From NCBI GenBank assembly GCA_019722365.1, contig JADFUC010002180.1:186001-250000 (forward strand): DNA of 64,000 bases. The letters run 5' to 3'. The notes below the pieces were generated by a model. The model made no database searches. It was not told the DNA's origin and saw nothing but the letters and a program-made list of their open reading frames with translations. Source of the DNA: Lithospermum erythrorhizon (lineage: Eukaryota > Streptophyta > Magnoliopsida > Boraginales > Boraginaceae). Positions 49,118 through 61,400 of this stretch are shown in pieces; within the stretch, counting starts at the first letter, position 1, and every line of letters starts with the position of its first letter. Both the position numbers and the translations under genes were made by a program.

Positions 49118-50699
49118 CAGAGTGACCATATAAATAAAGTATAGTAGAGTGATCATACTCTTTGATATATACTCAACCATTTTTCTTATATTTTCTGTTG
49201 CTTAGAGTTGAGAAGCATTTCATCAAGCATGAAACCTTGTAATCAATTAAAAAAAGAATTTCAATCGGAATAAATACTTTAATTCAACCCAAAGTTGTGA
49301 ATAGCGTTTCGCTGTCCATAACGGCGAAACTCAAAAAATTTGCTATTTTACCGCTATTTACCGTAATGCTGTGTAGAGTTACGCTACTATGACGCGATGC
49401 TACCGCGACGCGACGATACTGCGATTGCGCCATTCAACCATTAGTTCTACCAAGAATAAACATCATTTTCTATTCTTTTATGTGAAAACCAATTACAACT
49501 ATCATTACAATTTTTCTTCTTGTCATTCACAAAAGACTCTACTCACTTAATTAATGGTAAACATGTAAATTATTACAATTCCTCAATTCTTGTGTCATCT
49601 ACAAAGACAAGTAATAAAAAACGGATACAGTTCTAGATTACTTAATTAATGATAAACATGTAATTTTGTACCACTATATTTACCAATTACACTAAAATTT
49701 TAATTACAATTTACATAATATATAAAATATTATGGATTCCGTTAAATTTGGGGCCCTATACGAAGAACCGTCCGGAATACCCAGATAGCCGGACCTGATT
49801 ACAATAATTCCTAACTTCCTTCCCTTACTATGAGATTCGAAAGCTTATCTTTGAACTTGACTTCAAAGATCAAAAAGGTTAGCTCGCGACCATTTAATTA
49901 TTTGTCGCGTGCAAATATTGGTATAGTTGGAATCTCTTTGAATTCAATATAGTCGGGAGTCTATAGTCGCACAATTGAAGGGTTATTCGTCATAACTCAT
50001 AAGTCTAAAGTCATAACCATTAACTAACACACAATGAAAAAGCCTACTCCATCATAGTTGGTAAACATTTGACTTTATAACAACAAAATAATGTCAAAAT
50101 AGTCTCTATAGCTCATCCCTTTCAACTATGACTTGACTTTCTATACTCCAATCCCCCCTCCAAGGCTAAAATATTGAATACTTCCCTACAGAATCTCTGA
50201 GGAGAGGGAAATATATGAGTTTCTCCGTCCTACAAGAATTGTCGATTTTAATTTGCAAAAATCAAGATTAAAAAAGTTATAATCTTAATTGATGAATATA
50301 TATATTGAATCAAAATTAAAATTAACTTATTAATAATAACATATATTGCAATTGTGGCCTATAAACTAAAAAATAAACATATAACTAAATAACATATATT
50401 GAAGTGGTGGAATTTAACATATTTTTCTCAATAGATCATACCATATATTTGTATATAAACTTCATCGAAGCAAGACCTGGATAACCTAATTTGTCGGGAT
50501 AATTATCTGCTTTTTTTTCGGTTATCTAACAATTATTTTTCTCTAAATCGTCAATATTATTGAAACAGCACGATTCCAAATGTTTTTCGTCGAAAGACGA
50601 AAGCGTGAATGTGGTTACCCAATCAATTTGAACATAAAAAAAATAGTAAATGCTCCATATGTAAAAAAGGCGACAAACGAAAGTAAGGTTACTACATAT
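49118..50699. other. Intergenic region after the NPF gene
   Basis: At about 49290-49435 a CpG-rich patch with ATAACGGCGAAAC, GACGCGATGCTACCGCGACG and GATTGCGCC resembles non-autonomous hAT-like repeats of plants, but no terminal inverted repeats could be paired. The rest is AT-rich without a supported gene. Confidence 0.4.
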
Positions 50700-52300
50700 A
50701 TTTTCCGCTATAGGCCCGCCTAGGCTCCTGCAGCCTGCCTCCCCCACTTCGCCCCTGCATTCTACGCCGACCCTTCCAGTTGACGCTGGTGAGGTCACCG
50801 GTGGATCCCGATCTTTCCCTTGCTGAAACGCCGATTCACACTCTAAGTCTCTTTATGGATTTAATCCTCAATCGGCCCCGCTGAACAGCTTCTATCTCGA
50901 TTTTCGATGACGGTAGTAATCAATATCGCTCTACGGTCCTTGGGCTGCATCGGTAGAATCCTTGCCTCATATGCCTCTTGGATCCGGCAGGCCTTCTGTC
51001 AAGTGCGGCCGCGGCAACAACCGGCCTCACCCTCGAGTGATCTCCGTGAACACATTCCCGGCCGAGGGTCTCTGCGGAGTCAAGCATTCGATCTTCCCCT
51101 CAACTCCCTTCCTCTCCTCGACCCCCCGAGGCGCAAAGGTATTCCCCTCGGGAAGCGTCGAACTGAGTACGCTCTATCGCGCCCCTGTGATTCCGCCCAA
51201 GCGCACTACCACCGGTGCTCATCTACCGGGCGCCTTTTTCCTTTCTTCACCCTCTTATCTCGCTTTCGATCCGAATGTAACATAGGCCCATTCGTTAACC
51301 TCCTCACGAGCTGACTCCCTTGAACTTCGCTTCATCCGCAAGCCTCCACACAAAGGCAATCACAACTATCTTTGATTAGCTCCTAGTATCAAGTTGAACT
51401 CCGCTTTGAAACCACTCCTCGAAGCGAGGTGATTGACTCGGGTCTCCCTATGTACGATGGCCAATGGGAATGCCTCATCTTTGTCCCTTGGCCGTACTCT
51501 TCCCACATAGTTCTAGTGAACCGTTCTTCACCAAACTCAGAATGCACTGGCACCGATTAAACCACTTCAGCAAGTCCGGCTAAGCCGGCCGGAAAGGCCC
51601 CTCAGCATAACGGTGGTCGTCTTCAAGCAAATGGGACATCTCGACTGAACTCGCGACGTGTTCCTCCGGATCTGCCTTCCCAGTAAACTAGGCGGCAGGA
51701 GTTTCCAACCCCGCTGCACGACGCACCCCTTACGCCAGTAAAGTGCTAGTCCTCCTAACTCGGTATCGTTCCTCGTACGGCTCGTCTTAACAACTCTGCA
51801 GTAGGCATCTACATGCCGCCACAAGGCCGCCATGCAAGATCCCGGCCGGTAACCGGGCAATGCACAAGCCTCCCGCCTCGCAACTTCTACGGCGACTACG
51901 CCCCGACTGCCTACTGTCATTTGCACTGGAAGTTGGCTCTGCTTCTCCCTCCCCATTCTCCCCGGATGTACGATACCTCCAAAGTGGGATCTCCTCCAAC
52001 TGGGATTCAAGCCTCAAGCTTCTCGTGATTCACGCCAACGAGTCCCCGTCATTTCAAGCGAATTATCCTGTACCAGCCTCCGTGGGTGCGAATTTCCTCT
52101 ATCGCACGCATTCCCCCAGCCTCAGAGTCGACTGCCCCGGGGCACTGGCTAGGCATCACATCACGGGAGACACTGGCCGAGCCTCGGTTCCTCGAGGGTG
52201 CTTATCATCATGCTCGCTTTCGCTTCTCGACGATGGCCATGATAATGGTTAAGTGCACGGGTGGTGACTTTCTCAACGCAAGTCTCCCACCGTAGCCACC
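50700..52300 (-). mobile_element. GC-rich Ty3/gypsy gag relic
   Basis: Abruptly GC-rich against AT-rich flanks. On the minus strand around 51670-51540 the frame gives ADPEEHVASS followed after a stop by LLKWFNRC. This resembles the DPEEHL and LTWFN blocks of gypsy Gag, with the expected SF-EL region beyond but broken. Several overlapping frames on both strands (for example 51567-52010, 51860-52252) are by-products of the GC content. No RT or integrase could be recognised, and no LTR pair was found. Confidence 0.45.
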
Positions 52301-53347
52301 AAACGACGATCTGGCCCGTTTCGTAGTAGTACCGATCACAAATCTTCCGAGCCGGAAATATACTTCGCTCCAACTGTATGCTCAAGAAAACAAAAACCGG
52401 GGTTTGTCTGACCGGAAACCTCCGACGAACAAGTCAAGAATGTGATCGAAAGAAGCCGGGCTTCGAAAGAAGATTATTTTATCAAAATAACTTACTCGAT
52501 TTTTGCCGCTTACTCTTTTATAAATAGTTGAACGTAAGTTTTTTCATTGTTCTCAATACCATTCATTTCCATTAATGATTATGCGTTCATTGCGGGTCGT
52601 AATAATAAATTTTAATCGCTCTTCTAATGGCCGCCGTCGACGCTTAATCTGCCTTTCTTCTTCTTACCAGTTCTGACGGTCGCCTTCTTAATACGCCTCA
52701 GATTTCGCCCACCCGGTAGGTCCAGACTATTCATCCACGATCCTTCGACGGTACCCCACCGCCGAATTTCCTGACAAATTTCCATTTAATTACGGTAGAT
52801 TATCACATACCAATTTAACATATAAAATCAAATAATTCTATTATTTTATATCATGATCAATTGCCAATATATTTACCAAAAGACATCGAATTTATAAAGA
52901 ATATTTATTTTTGTCTATGTACATCTCGCCGCAGATAATATCTCTCTAATATCTATGGACAACATATTTTATCAGAATTTTCTATATTATATTTAAAGAA
53001 GCTTATTCGCGATCAAAGTGATCCGCTCAAAATATTAATTAAAAAAAAATTCGAATGAGTATAAGTTTTACATAATTTTAGAATAATTACAAATTAAATA
53101 TAAAAAATATATCAAATATTTAAGAAATCGATTTTATTCTTTACTAGTTTGATGCTAATACTCCGAAATTGATTTTAGGGGAAATTTATTATAAAAAAAT
53201 CCGATCTACATGCTCTAAAAAATGAGCAGAACGGACAATCCCAAAAATCTCTTGAACATCATCATCTTTGCTCTTCGTTTTATTCTCTTCCTTGTCTATC
53301 CCCTCAATCACCTTACTCCCCCCCCCCTTTTTTCCGTTCAATTTCCC
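52301..53347. other. Spacer and presumed promoter of the Mpo1-like gene
   Basis: The left part is retroelement-like and CpG-rich up to about 52760. The right part (52790-53220) is very AT-rich. The 42 codons open upstream of the chosen start at 53348 (from 53222) are hydrophobic and pyrimidine-run derived, and are taken as 5' UTR. Confidence 0.45.
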
Positions 53348-56281
53348 ATGGAGTTATTCAATCTAGAGAAGCATTTTGCATTTTATGGAGCATATCACAG
53401 CAACCCAATAAACATATTAATCCATATCCTCTTCGTTTGGCCAATTTTATTCACATCTCTCATGCTTCTATATTTCACCCCCCCTCTTTTCTTGAATGAG
53501 TCAATTGGTCAACGATTCCTTATTTTGAATTATGGGTTTTTGTTTACTGTGATTTACTCATTGTTTTATGTGGTTTTTGATAAAAAGGCGGGGTCTTTGG
53601 CAGCTTTGATGTGTTTTGTTTGTTGGGTTGGAAGTAGTTATCTAAGTAATTCTCTTGGGGCATCTTCAGCTATTAAGGTAATCATTTTGAACTCTTTTTT
53701 TTATAGTCCGTAATAATTATAATGCATTTTTATTGTAAGGACTCCAAGGGACCTCGTCACTGTCAGTAATATTCCTGATCACTAGGCTAACACTAATTTT
53801 GAAGTCTTTTTTTTTCTTTCTTAAAATTATTATGCACTTTTATTGCAAGGAGGAGACCTCGTCATCATGAGTAATATTCGTGATCACTAGGCCAATACTA
53901 GTGGTTCATTTTGAAGTGTCTTTTTTCTTTCTTAAAATTATTCTGCATTTTTATTGGGAGGAATCGAACCATAGCTCCTCATCGTGAGTAATATTCGTGA
54001 CTATAATGCTAACGTTAGTGGTTGATTTTTGAAGTCTTTGGGATGAACTATACTACCTCCATCTTAATTTATTTGCGAGGTTTTGTTAATTTTGTCTATA
54101 TTGCTCAATTTCCCCAAATTGATCTTTATTCAAATACTTACTTTGTATCAATACGAGAACATTGAATTGGCCTAGTGTTTAGTGTTAGAAGTTTTCCAGA
54201 CTTAGAAGTCCTCGTTCGATTCTCATCATGTAAAAAGGCGGGGTCTTTGGCAGATCTGACGTGTTTTGTTTGTTGGGTTGGAAGTAGTTATGTAAGTAAT
54301 TTTATTGGGGCAGCTTCAGCTATTAAGGTAATGGTTTTGAAGTATTTTGGATGAATTGTTGAAATTACTCAATTTCCCCCAAATTTATACTTACTCTGGC
54401 TTAATATGGTAACACACAATAACATCGAATTGGTCTAGTTCGACTTGACGCATTTGTTCGATTCTTACAACTTACTCGGTATCAATAGAACCATATCAAT
54501 AGAAGTGATTGTTTAGACAAAAACTATTGTCTCAACATATTTGATCATTTTGAGCAAAATTGATACAATTTTCATTGTATTTATGGTATTGTCCTATAGG
54601 AGGCTAAAACAGAAAGGTAGAAGCAAAGTGAATGGTAATGTTAGGGATGGAAGATAATGCATAAAACCATGATAAGTGAATGTCGATGATAATTAGTTAC
54701 CTATATATTGTTCAGCTAATAGCTCAGCCTACTTCATGGAAAAATCATTCCATGCACCTCCATTGTATCCTTGAAGTCAGTTTCATTTTTTTTTTGTTCA
54801 TGTTTATCCCTGTTAAGTAAGCCCTTGTTATCAATGTTCAACGGCAGTTCTGCCAATTAATAAATCAGTTGATAGCTTTGATTAGTCTCTTCCACCACTT
54901 GTGATATGGTAACTATTATTTATAGTCACGGCTGGTTTCGCCTAGAACTTTTGATCATATACATCATCCTTAAACATTGGTGCAATGTCGTTTTTTACTA
55001 TTGTGTGAGGATATAATCTCTTTTTGCTATATTCTCGCCTCCATTTTGTGTGTTTCTGGATTGGATAAGAGACAAATACACTGTAGTAGAAGCTGGTATC
55101 TAGTGTACGAGAACGATTATTTAGCGAAATAACAAATGATAAGTTCATATATAGAATTATAGATGAAAAGTTGCTTGTAGGATTTGGATTCATACTGATA
55201 CACTCTTAAATGTATCCCTGAAATACTTGAGGATTAACATTAGCATGAGATTACAATGTTGAAAGTGTTCCTTGCATATGCTATCTGGAAAATGAGATTT
55301 CGGGTCACCAATTACTAGATGTCACATGAAATGTCAATCTTAGCCAACATCAATTTTTATGAGGTCATCATCTGCTACCATCTGACATATCATTCACATT
55401 ACACCTAATTTGAAGTAGAGGAAAACTCTATTTCTAAGCCCTTACTCAAATATTCACATTGTGATAGATGACTTTTCTTGTCACTAAGTTTCACCGCATC
55501 TGTTGTGTACTGCACTACTGCTTGAAACTATTTTCTAGTTATCATGTGAAGAGTTGGTTGGCCTAGTTGTGACATCTTAGTTAGAGGAACAGGAGTAAGT
55601 AGCAACTAATATTTGTAAGAAAATGAGATGTCAGTGCAAAAATTTATTAAAAGCATGTGAGCAGGGACCATGAGTTGCAGAATGTGGAAATTGCTAGCAT
55701 TCATTAGCTTAAGTACTCATCTATAAAACTGAGTTGTCTAGCATTTGAATAGGAATTCGATGGCACTTCCATTCCGGATGCCATTATACGACATAACTTA
55801 GTATTGGTCCCTCAATTTTCATTCTAATGTTTCATATGAGAAGCTTTTGTCTCAGATTGCTCTTGTTGGCCAGTTGGTTTGTTGGACTGGACAGTTTATA
55901 GGGCATGGCGTATTTGAGGTCAGCGTATATCCCTAGTTAAATGTCGCATTAATTTTTACTGAAAATAATATCTCAATCATGCGTCCCTTTAATATTTGAG
56001 AAGCGAGCGCCGGCTCTGTTTGATAACCTTGTTCAAGCATTCCTTATGGCACCCTTTTTTGTTCTACTGGAGGTAACATTCTTCGTTTTTCTGAAGTCGA
56101 GATTCTTTAATTGTGAACTCATTTACATTTTGGTTCTAAAGGATTTCCTATTATTTTCTCGCAGGTTCTTCAATCTGTCTTCGGCTATGAACCATATCCT
56201 GGATTCCATGCTCGTGTAAAAGCGAACGTGGATTCTGAAATAAAGAATTGGCAGGAGAAGAAACAGAAGAAGATTGCATGA
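53348..56281 (+). CDS. Mpo1-like (DUF962) ER membrane protein, four exons
   Basis: Exons 53348-53677, 55856-55918, 56001-56072 and 56165-56281 all join in phase 0 to a 193-residue protein, the family's usual size. It begins MELFNLEKHFAFYGAYHSNP, the conserved N-terminus, with H9, H17 and H26. The later GQFIGHGVFEKRAPALFDNL supplies H127 and the EKRAPAL signature, and it ends in a Lys-rich tail (EKKQKKIA). Three to four hydrophobic spans (IHILFVWPILFTSLMLLYF, FLFTVIYSLFYVVF, LAALMCFVCWVG, QAFLMAPFFVLLE) indicate an ER membrane protein. Yeast Mpo1 is an iron-dependent dioxygenase acting on 2-hydroxy fatty acids in phytosphingosine breakdown; that role is inferred here from family. The 2.2-kb first intron contains a SINE-like triplication and a copy of the exon 1 end. 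Start chosen by homology, not the longer upstream frame. Confidence 0.9.
53711..54040 (-). repeat. Three tandem SINE-like units in the first intron of the Mpo1-like gene
   Basis: Units of about 111 bp start near 53713, 53824 and 53935. On the minus strand each reads like a tRNA-derived SINE: an A-box-like TTGGCCTAGTGATCACG (best in unit two), GAATATTACTCA, GATGACGAGG, then in unit three a B-box GGTTCGATTCCTCCC, followed by CAATAAAA and an A-rich tail. Pol III boxes are degraded to different degrees in each unit. Confidence 0.6.
54231..54345 (+). repeat. Intronic duplicate of the end of exon 1 with its splice donor
   Basis: Diverged direct copy of 53581-53697, with about 7 differences over the 97 exonic bases. 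It keeps the frame from KKAGSLA to SAIK and the AAG|GTAAT donor. No acceptor in the right frame lies directly before it, so it is best read as a pseudo-exon. Confidence 0.75.
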
Positions 56282-56856
56282 AACACATCCGGAATTTGTA
56301 AAATGTGAACGGGGAAGAAAAATGTATTTGTATACATACAACTATTAACCTGTGATGTCCTAAGACTAGTAAAATGCTTCCACATATTTGGAGATCTGTC
56401 TATAGAAATGTGAAAACACAAATTTCCTTCTCTTTACTTAATGGTTGTAGAATCGAATGACTCGATATACTTTAACTCGAATAACTCGATTCGAAAATTT
56501 GATTCGGTCTTTCAAACCAAGACACAAACATTAATATTAATTAGTAACATAATTATTAAATTATAAATGTCTATTATGTTGGAACACTTAATATAAATTA
56601 CATATAAGTGTTATATTAGTAATATGTATTAACACATGAAAATTTAAATGTTATTAATAAAAATGCTCAAATTAAGTCGACATCTAGTGGAACTCGAGAA
56701 GAATTCGACTCGACAAGACACAATTTGAAATAAAATTCGAACATTAAGACTCGACCCGACTCGATGATTATCAAACCGATACACAAACTTGACAGAGTTT
56801 GACTCGACTCGTTCAAAGGCCTAAATGGTTGTACAATTATATAAGAAGTAGATATT

Positions 56857-56895
56857 CAGAGTGACTCGATGATCTACATAGAGCGAGTCACTCTG
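56857..56895. repeat. Perfect 12-bp inverted repeat between two convergent genes
   Basis: CAGAGTGACTCG (56857-56868) is the exact reverse complement of CGAGTCACTCTG (56884-56895), with a 15-nt loop. It lies between the 3' ends of the Mpo1-like (+) and PPR (-) genes. AAATGGTTGTACAATTAT occurs on both sides (56823 and 56911), and a variant is at about 56442. A CTCGA-rich repeat occupies 56455-56815. Confidence 0.65.
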
Positions 56896-56963
56896 GATAT
56901 ATATGCAAAAATGGTTGTACAATTATCCAATATATATGCATGCACCAAGGTCTCTCTTCTAAG

Positions 56964-58436
56964 CTAGCTCCGAGAGAAGTTACTGTTGCCAGGCATTGGC
57001 TTCTGTACTCTTCTGTCACTCATGGATTTCCTCTCTTTTGCCATCTCCTTCCACTGGTCTGCACTTGCATATATATTAGAAAGAAGAACATAATCACTAC
57101 TGTGTTCTGGTTCCACTCCCAGAAGATGATCTCTCACCTTTTCTCCTAATTCCACTTCTCCATGCATTCTGCAAGCAGCCAACAATGTTCTGTAAACAAT
57201 AGCATTGCATTCCATAGGCATGCTTATAATTAACTCATAGGCCTCTGCAACAAATCCAGCTCTCCCTAACATATCTACCATACATCCATAATGCTTTATA
57301 GTAGGTTCAATATGGTACTTGTTAATCATCAACTGAAAATATCGCCTCCCGTCTTCTACCATTCCACCATGGCCACAAGCACACAAAACTCCCAAGAAAG
57401 TAACACCATCTGGATGTACACCCTTCTCATCCAACATTCTTGAAAACAGTTCCAATGCTCGAAAAGCATAGCCGTTCATAGCGAAGGCTGATATCATTGT
57501 ATTCCATGTAACTATATCCCTCTGTTTCATCTCATTGAAAATCTTGAACCCTTCTATAACTACTCCACACTTCGCATACATATCAATAAATGCGTTAGAA
57601 ACCGAAGTTTTGCTAAAAAATCGGGTATTCTCCGTTAGGGAATGTACACGCTTACCAAATTCCAACGCACCTGATCCAGAACAAGCTGAAAGAACTACAA
57701 CCAATGTAGCATCATCAAAACCTACTCCACATTCTTGCATTTTGTCGAACAGAGTTAGCGCCCCTCGAAATCGACCACAATGCACATAACAGTGGATAAT
57801 CGTGTTCCAATTTACAGTATCTAGAACGGTAATTTCATCGAACACCTGATATGCTAACCCAATATCCTTCAGCATACCATACATATGAACCAAAGAATTC
57901 CTAACAAAACTATGGTTTTCATAATTACACTTAATAACAATAGAATGCAACTGATTTCCCAAAACCAACGTCCCAAATTGTCCACAAAGCTTAAGCAAAA
58001 ACGACAAAGCAAAATTATTCACACCCTCCCCATTTTCTCTCATTTTCTTGAAGTACTCAAAAGCTTTTTCAACATTTCCCTTCCAAACAAATCCTCTAAT
58101 CATAGTATTCAAAAGAAACCCATCTGGAAATTCAACTTCTTCAAATAATGATTTTGCATAATCCATATGGCCTTTTTGTGAAACACAAAAATATATTATT
58201 TTTCCTATTACATATAGACTTTGAGTTGCTCCCATTTTTATTACACGGCCATGCACTTGTTTGATTTGTTTCATGGTTTGACATTTGTTAAGAAATGCCA
58301 ACATGGTTTGTTCGTTTGAGGTAATTGTAGTAAGTGGACAAACATTTTGGGACAATCTTGGGAGGTTTGATGAGAAAGGAAAATGTTTAGTTTTAGTGAA
58401 GAGTGAAATGTAGGTTCTGAGGTTGTTTATTACCAT
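56964..58436 (-). CDS. Pentatricopeptide repeat protein, PLS class with E domain, intronless
   Basis: One uninterrupted 490-residue frame. The N-terminal about 40 residues are rich in Ser, Thr and Lys with few acidic residues, suggesting mitochondrial or plastid targeting. It is followed by KCQTMKQIKQVHGRVIK, a usual opening of this class. Repeats are visible as NTMIRGFVWKGNVEKAFEYF, NSLVHMYG, WNTIIHCYVHCGRFRGALTL, NAFIDMYAKCG, WNTMISAFAMNGYAFRALEL, TFLGVLCACGHGGMVEDG and CMVDMLGRAGFVAEAYELI. The C-terminus (YRTLLAACRMHGEVELGEKV, YVLLSNIYASADQWKEMAKE) is the E domain. It stops shortly after KPMPGNSNF, so there is no DYW deaminase. Such proteins bind organellar RNA one base per repeat and usually recruit a separate DYW protein for C-to-U editing. 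The target is not inferable here. It is convergent with the Mpo1-like gene. Confidence 0.92.
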   Translation of the reverse strand: MVINNLRTYISLFTKTKHFPFSSNLPRLSQNVCPLTTITSNEQTMLAFLNKCQTMKQIKQVHGRVIKMGATQSLYVIGKIIYFCVSQKGHMDYAKSLFEEVEFPDGFLLNTMIRGFVWKGNVEKAFEYFKKMRENGEGVNNFALSFLLKLCGQFGTLVLGNQLHSIVIKCNYENHSFVRNSLVHMYGMLKDIGLAYQVFDEITVLDTVNWNTIIHCYVHCGRFRGALTLFDKMQECGVGFDDATLVVVLSACSGSGALEFGKRVHSLTENTRFFSKTSVSNAFIDMYAKCGVVIEGFKIFNEMKQRDIVTWNTMISAFAMNGYAFRALELFSRMLDEKGVHPDGVTFLGVLCACGHGGMVEDGRRYFQLMINKYHIEPTIKHYGCMVDMLGRAGFVAEAYELIISMPMECNAIVYRTLLAACRMHGEVELGEKVRDHLLGVEPEHSSDYVLLSNIYASADQWKEMAKERKSMSDRRVQKPMPGNSNFSRS

Positions 58437-61400
58437 GTTAATGGTCTAGTTATCTAAATGATAAAGCTTACATATAAGATACAGTAAAGTGGATACCTCG
58501 ACTTATTTTTATCTAATGGTCTTAGTTATCTAGTTAATATTTTTGGCTAAAATTCATATTGCCATAAACTTTGTTTTTGTTATAAAATTCAGCATGTAAA
58601 TAGTAATGTTGAAATATCAATTGTAAAATAAATAGTAATAAGGATATTTAAATAGTATTAAGGAGGTGAATTTTTGTAGTATAAATATCGCCGTTTACAA
58701 TCATCACATACAAAACTCCAAGTAAAATAATTGTTTAGCAATTGAGTATTTAAGTAATAAATTTGAAATTTGTGAATATCAGATTTTATATAGCGTGCTC
58801 AATGCTGATTATACATAATGAAAGTCTTTACGTAGGTATATTATACTAATAAACTGCTCCAGCTTTTTGATATTTATTTTGTTTTATATGTTTTATATTG
58901 CTCTAACTATTATATAAAAGCAAAGGCCCTTTATTATAGATTCACAAAGGCAAAACGTGGAGCTTTTTATTGAATTTGATGGCAAAATTATGTTTTCTAT
59001 TTTGCTTTTGTCTTCTTCTGAAAATTAACAACCCTTTGAAAATGAAGGACAATAAGATTCGATTTTTGTCTCTATAACTTCTCATGAAACTGACGAAAAT
59101 GTTTTACAATGACAACTAGTTTTTATCTTCTTTTATTTATTAACAACATATAACCACGTTGATTTGGGATTTTTGTGATTTACCAATTCAATTTTAGAAT
59201 ATGATGAATATCAATAATTTTGGGATTTGATTGAAGGGTTTTAAGGGTAATGCCGATAGGAGAGTTCGTTAATTCAAATTGATTTTGGGATTTGTTGGTT
59301 TAGATTTGGGGACTTGGATGAATTTAACCGTTTCTTTTCTTTCAAAATCGTAGAGTTCAGTGGCTTTCTGGATTGTGTGTTCTTTTTTATTCTTTTTTGA
59401 ATTCTCGGACCTGTATATTTATTGTTATAATTTTGGTCTTCTTTTTTGTTATAATTATCCATATTTGGGTGTATATCTTGATTGCTTTTAACACCGAGAG
59501 TTATGTTTAAGACTGCCAAGATTAGGCAGTGCGTGATTCGATATCAGGCACTCTTTTCTTATTGAGGAGTGCTGTCTATTATCTGATGTAACCGGGGTTC
59601 TCGAAATCGTGTATTTGTTAATGTAAGACACAATTTGTACAAATTTACGGTAGTTGTAATATTTTCAAAAAGCTTAGAGCTTAATTAAGGTATACTGTTT
59701 ATAAAATTTGTCATTGATTTAACAAGCTGTTATTATCTTTCTTCCCAATATAGACAACTTTGTAAATTCGTTATAAAAGGTGAGAATAAGAAAATGTAAG
59801 GTTTTGGGTGAATACTTTTTTGTGGTAAATAATAGTTTCTATTAAAATTTAAAATTGAAATGTATTTTTAGTTGCTGATTTGAAATCATGAGTTGGATTC
59901 GAATCATTACATGTTGAAAAAGTTTTAAGCATGTGATTCTTTTGATAACTTTGTTCTTAAATGTGATTATCTACCGAATTTTGAATGTAGATTAATATAC
60001 CGAATTTTTGAATGGGTTTCACATAGTTGACTGGGTAGAACTCGGAAATTAGTTTTTTAATCGTCTTTATCCATTCGTGATTCGTGGCTTGGATGTTATT
60101 TGATCTTTTATTTTTGCATCGTTTCAAAAGCAGGGAGCATTGTCTATTACCCCACTCACCATACATAGTTAGAATATGTTGAGTTGAGTTGTATTTTTGC
60201 ATATTGAATTTGTTGGGAGTTGTTACTTTTACCTTAGGTTTGCGGCTTGATGATATTTTTTAATGCTTAGAAAATTTGGTTGATGGCCTTTAATAGGTGA
60301 TTTTTTTATATACATATTTTCAATGAATAATAAACATCTTATCAGTGTTAGTAGCTTTTGATGTAGTGTTCACAATTGATTTTAATCATTTCGTTTTCAC
60401 GATAGTAAATCAATCGACATGCATATATGGAGGCGGAAAGCAGAGAGAAAAACCTTCAGGTAACATGAATTGGCATCTGGAGATATATAATGGATACCTG
60501 ATTCATTAAACATTATATCCCGTAGTTCGTGGCAGTTCGTCTGGTTGCCGAGCTACCAGTAATTCATTCACAATTTCAAAATTAAATTTACCGACTATGG
60601 CTCACTCTTTTGAATGGAAATGGTAAAGTCACAGTGATCGGCCAATGGAGCCAAAGTGATAATTTTTATAGCTTTCAATTTCTTAGAGATGAGCCTAGAA
60701 ATTATCAAATGCATGTATTCTTTAAAAAGTATGAGGCTAATGAAACTATTAAAGTTATGTGCATTTAAACTACTTTCAAATTACGAAATAGGGGTTTCTT
60801 TATTTTGAAACAATGGAAAGGTAATTTTCTCTATTCTATTTTAATTTACATATCTGAATTATTAGCCCTCTCTTGAGTAATCTAATGTTTGGTAGCTATT
60901 ATGATAATAACCGATGTCGGGCCCGAATTGTACGTGATGGGTGTATAAAGGTGTCTAGCATGATCGTTTATCGATACTAGTAATTATGTTATGTCGTTTA
61001 CAATAATCTAATTTCTTGGTTTTTAAAATTTATTCAACTTCAAGGATGGAATAAACTTCAGATCCATTATGATAAGCAATGGTCTACAAAATAAGTATGG
61101 AAAAATTAGATACGATATTAATTGGTTGAACTTGTAATTGATATGCATTTTATTATAACAGCTAATATGTTGGCGATGATAATATTGATTTAATTTTATT
61201 TTATAGTTTTCAAAATAAGTGAACATGATGAACTTCTCAAATACATGGGTGGTGAAAGAAACTTCTATGGCATTGTTACTGAGAGTGGAAGTCTTGAAGA
61301 ATATTGAACTAAGAAATCGGATCCTTCTTCTTGTGATTTTTATACATTGAAATGATACAAATACCAATGATGTTTTATATGTATATAGTCACAGTTTATT

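Noticed and set aside
51567..52252. Long overlapping frames on both strands
   Set aside because: High GC content produces long open frames. The only meaningful signal is a broken gypsy Gag in one minus-strand frame.
53222..53347. In-frame upstream extension of the Mpo1-like protein by 42 residues
   Set aside because: Family members start with M-x-L-F-x-L-E-K-H, which is the ATG at 53348. The extension is derived from pyrimidine runs and looks like 5' UTR.
54231..54345. Duplicated exon end as a mutually exclusive exon
   Set aside because: No acceptor in the right frame precedes it and the duplicate is bordered by SINE-like sequence, so it is listed as a pseudo-exon.
60427..60600. ATG plus 11 codons before a GTAACA donor, then an exon-like stretch giving VRLVAELP
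   Set aside because: The joined frame stops after about 31 residues, the intron would be only 66 nt and no family is recognised.
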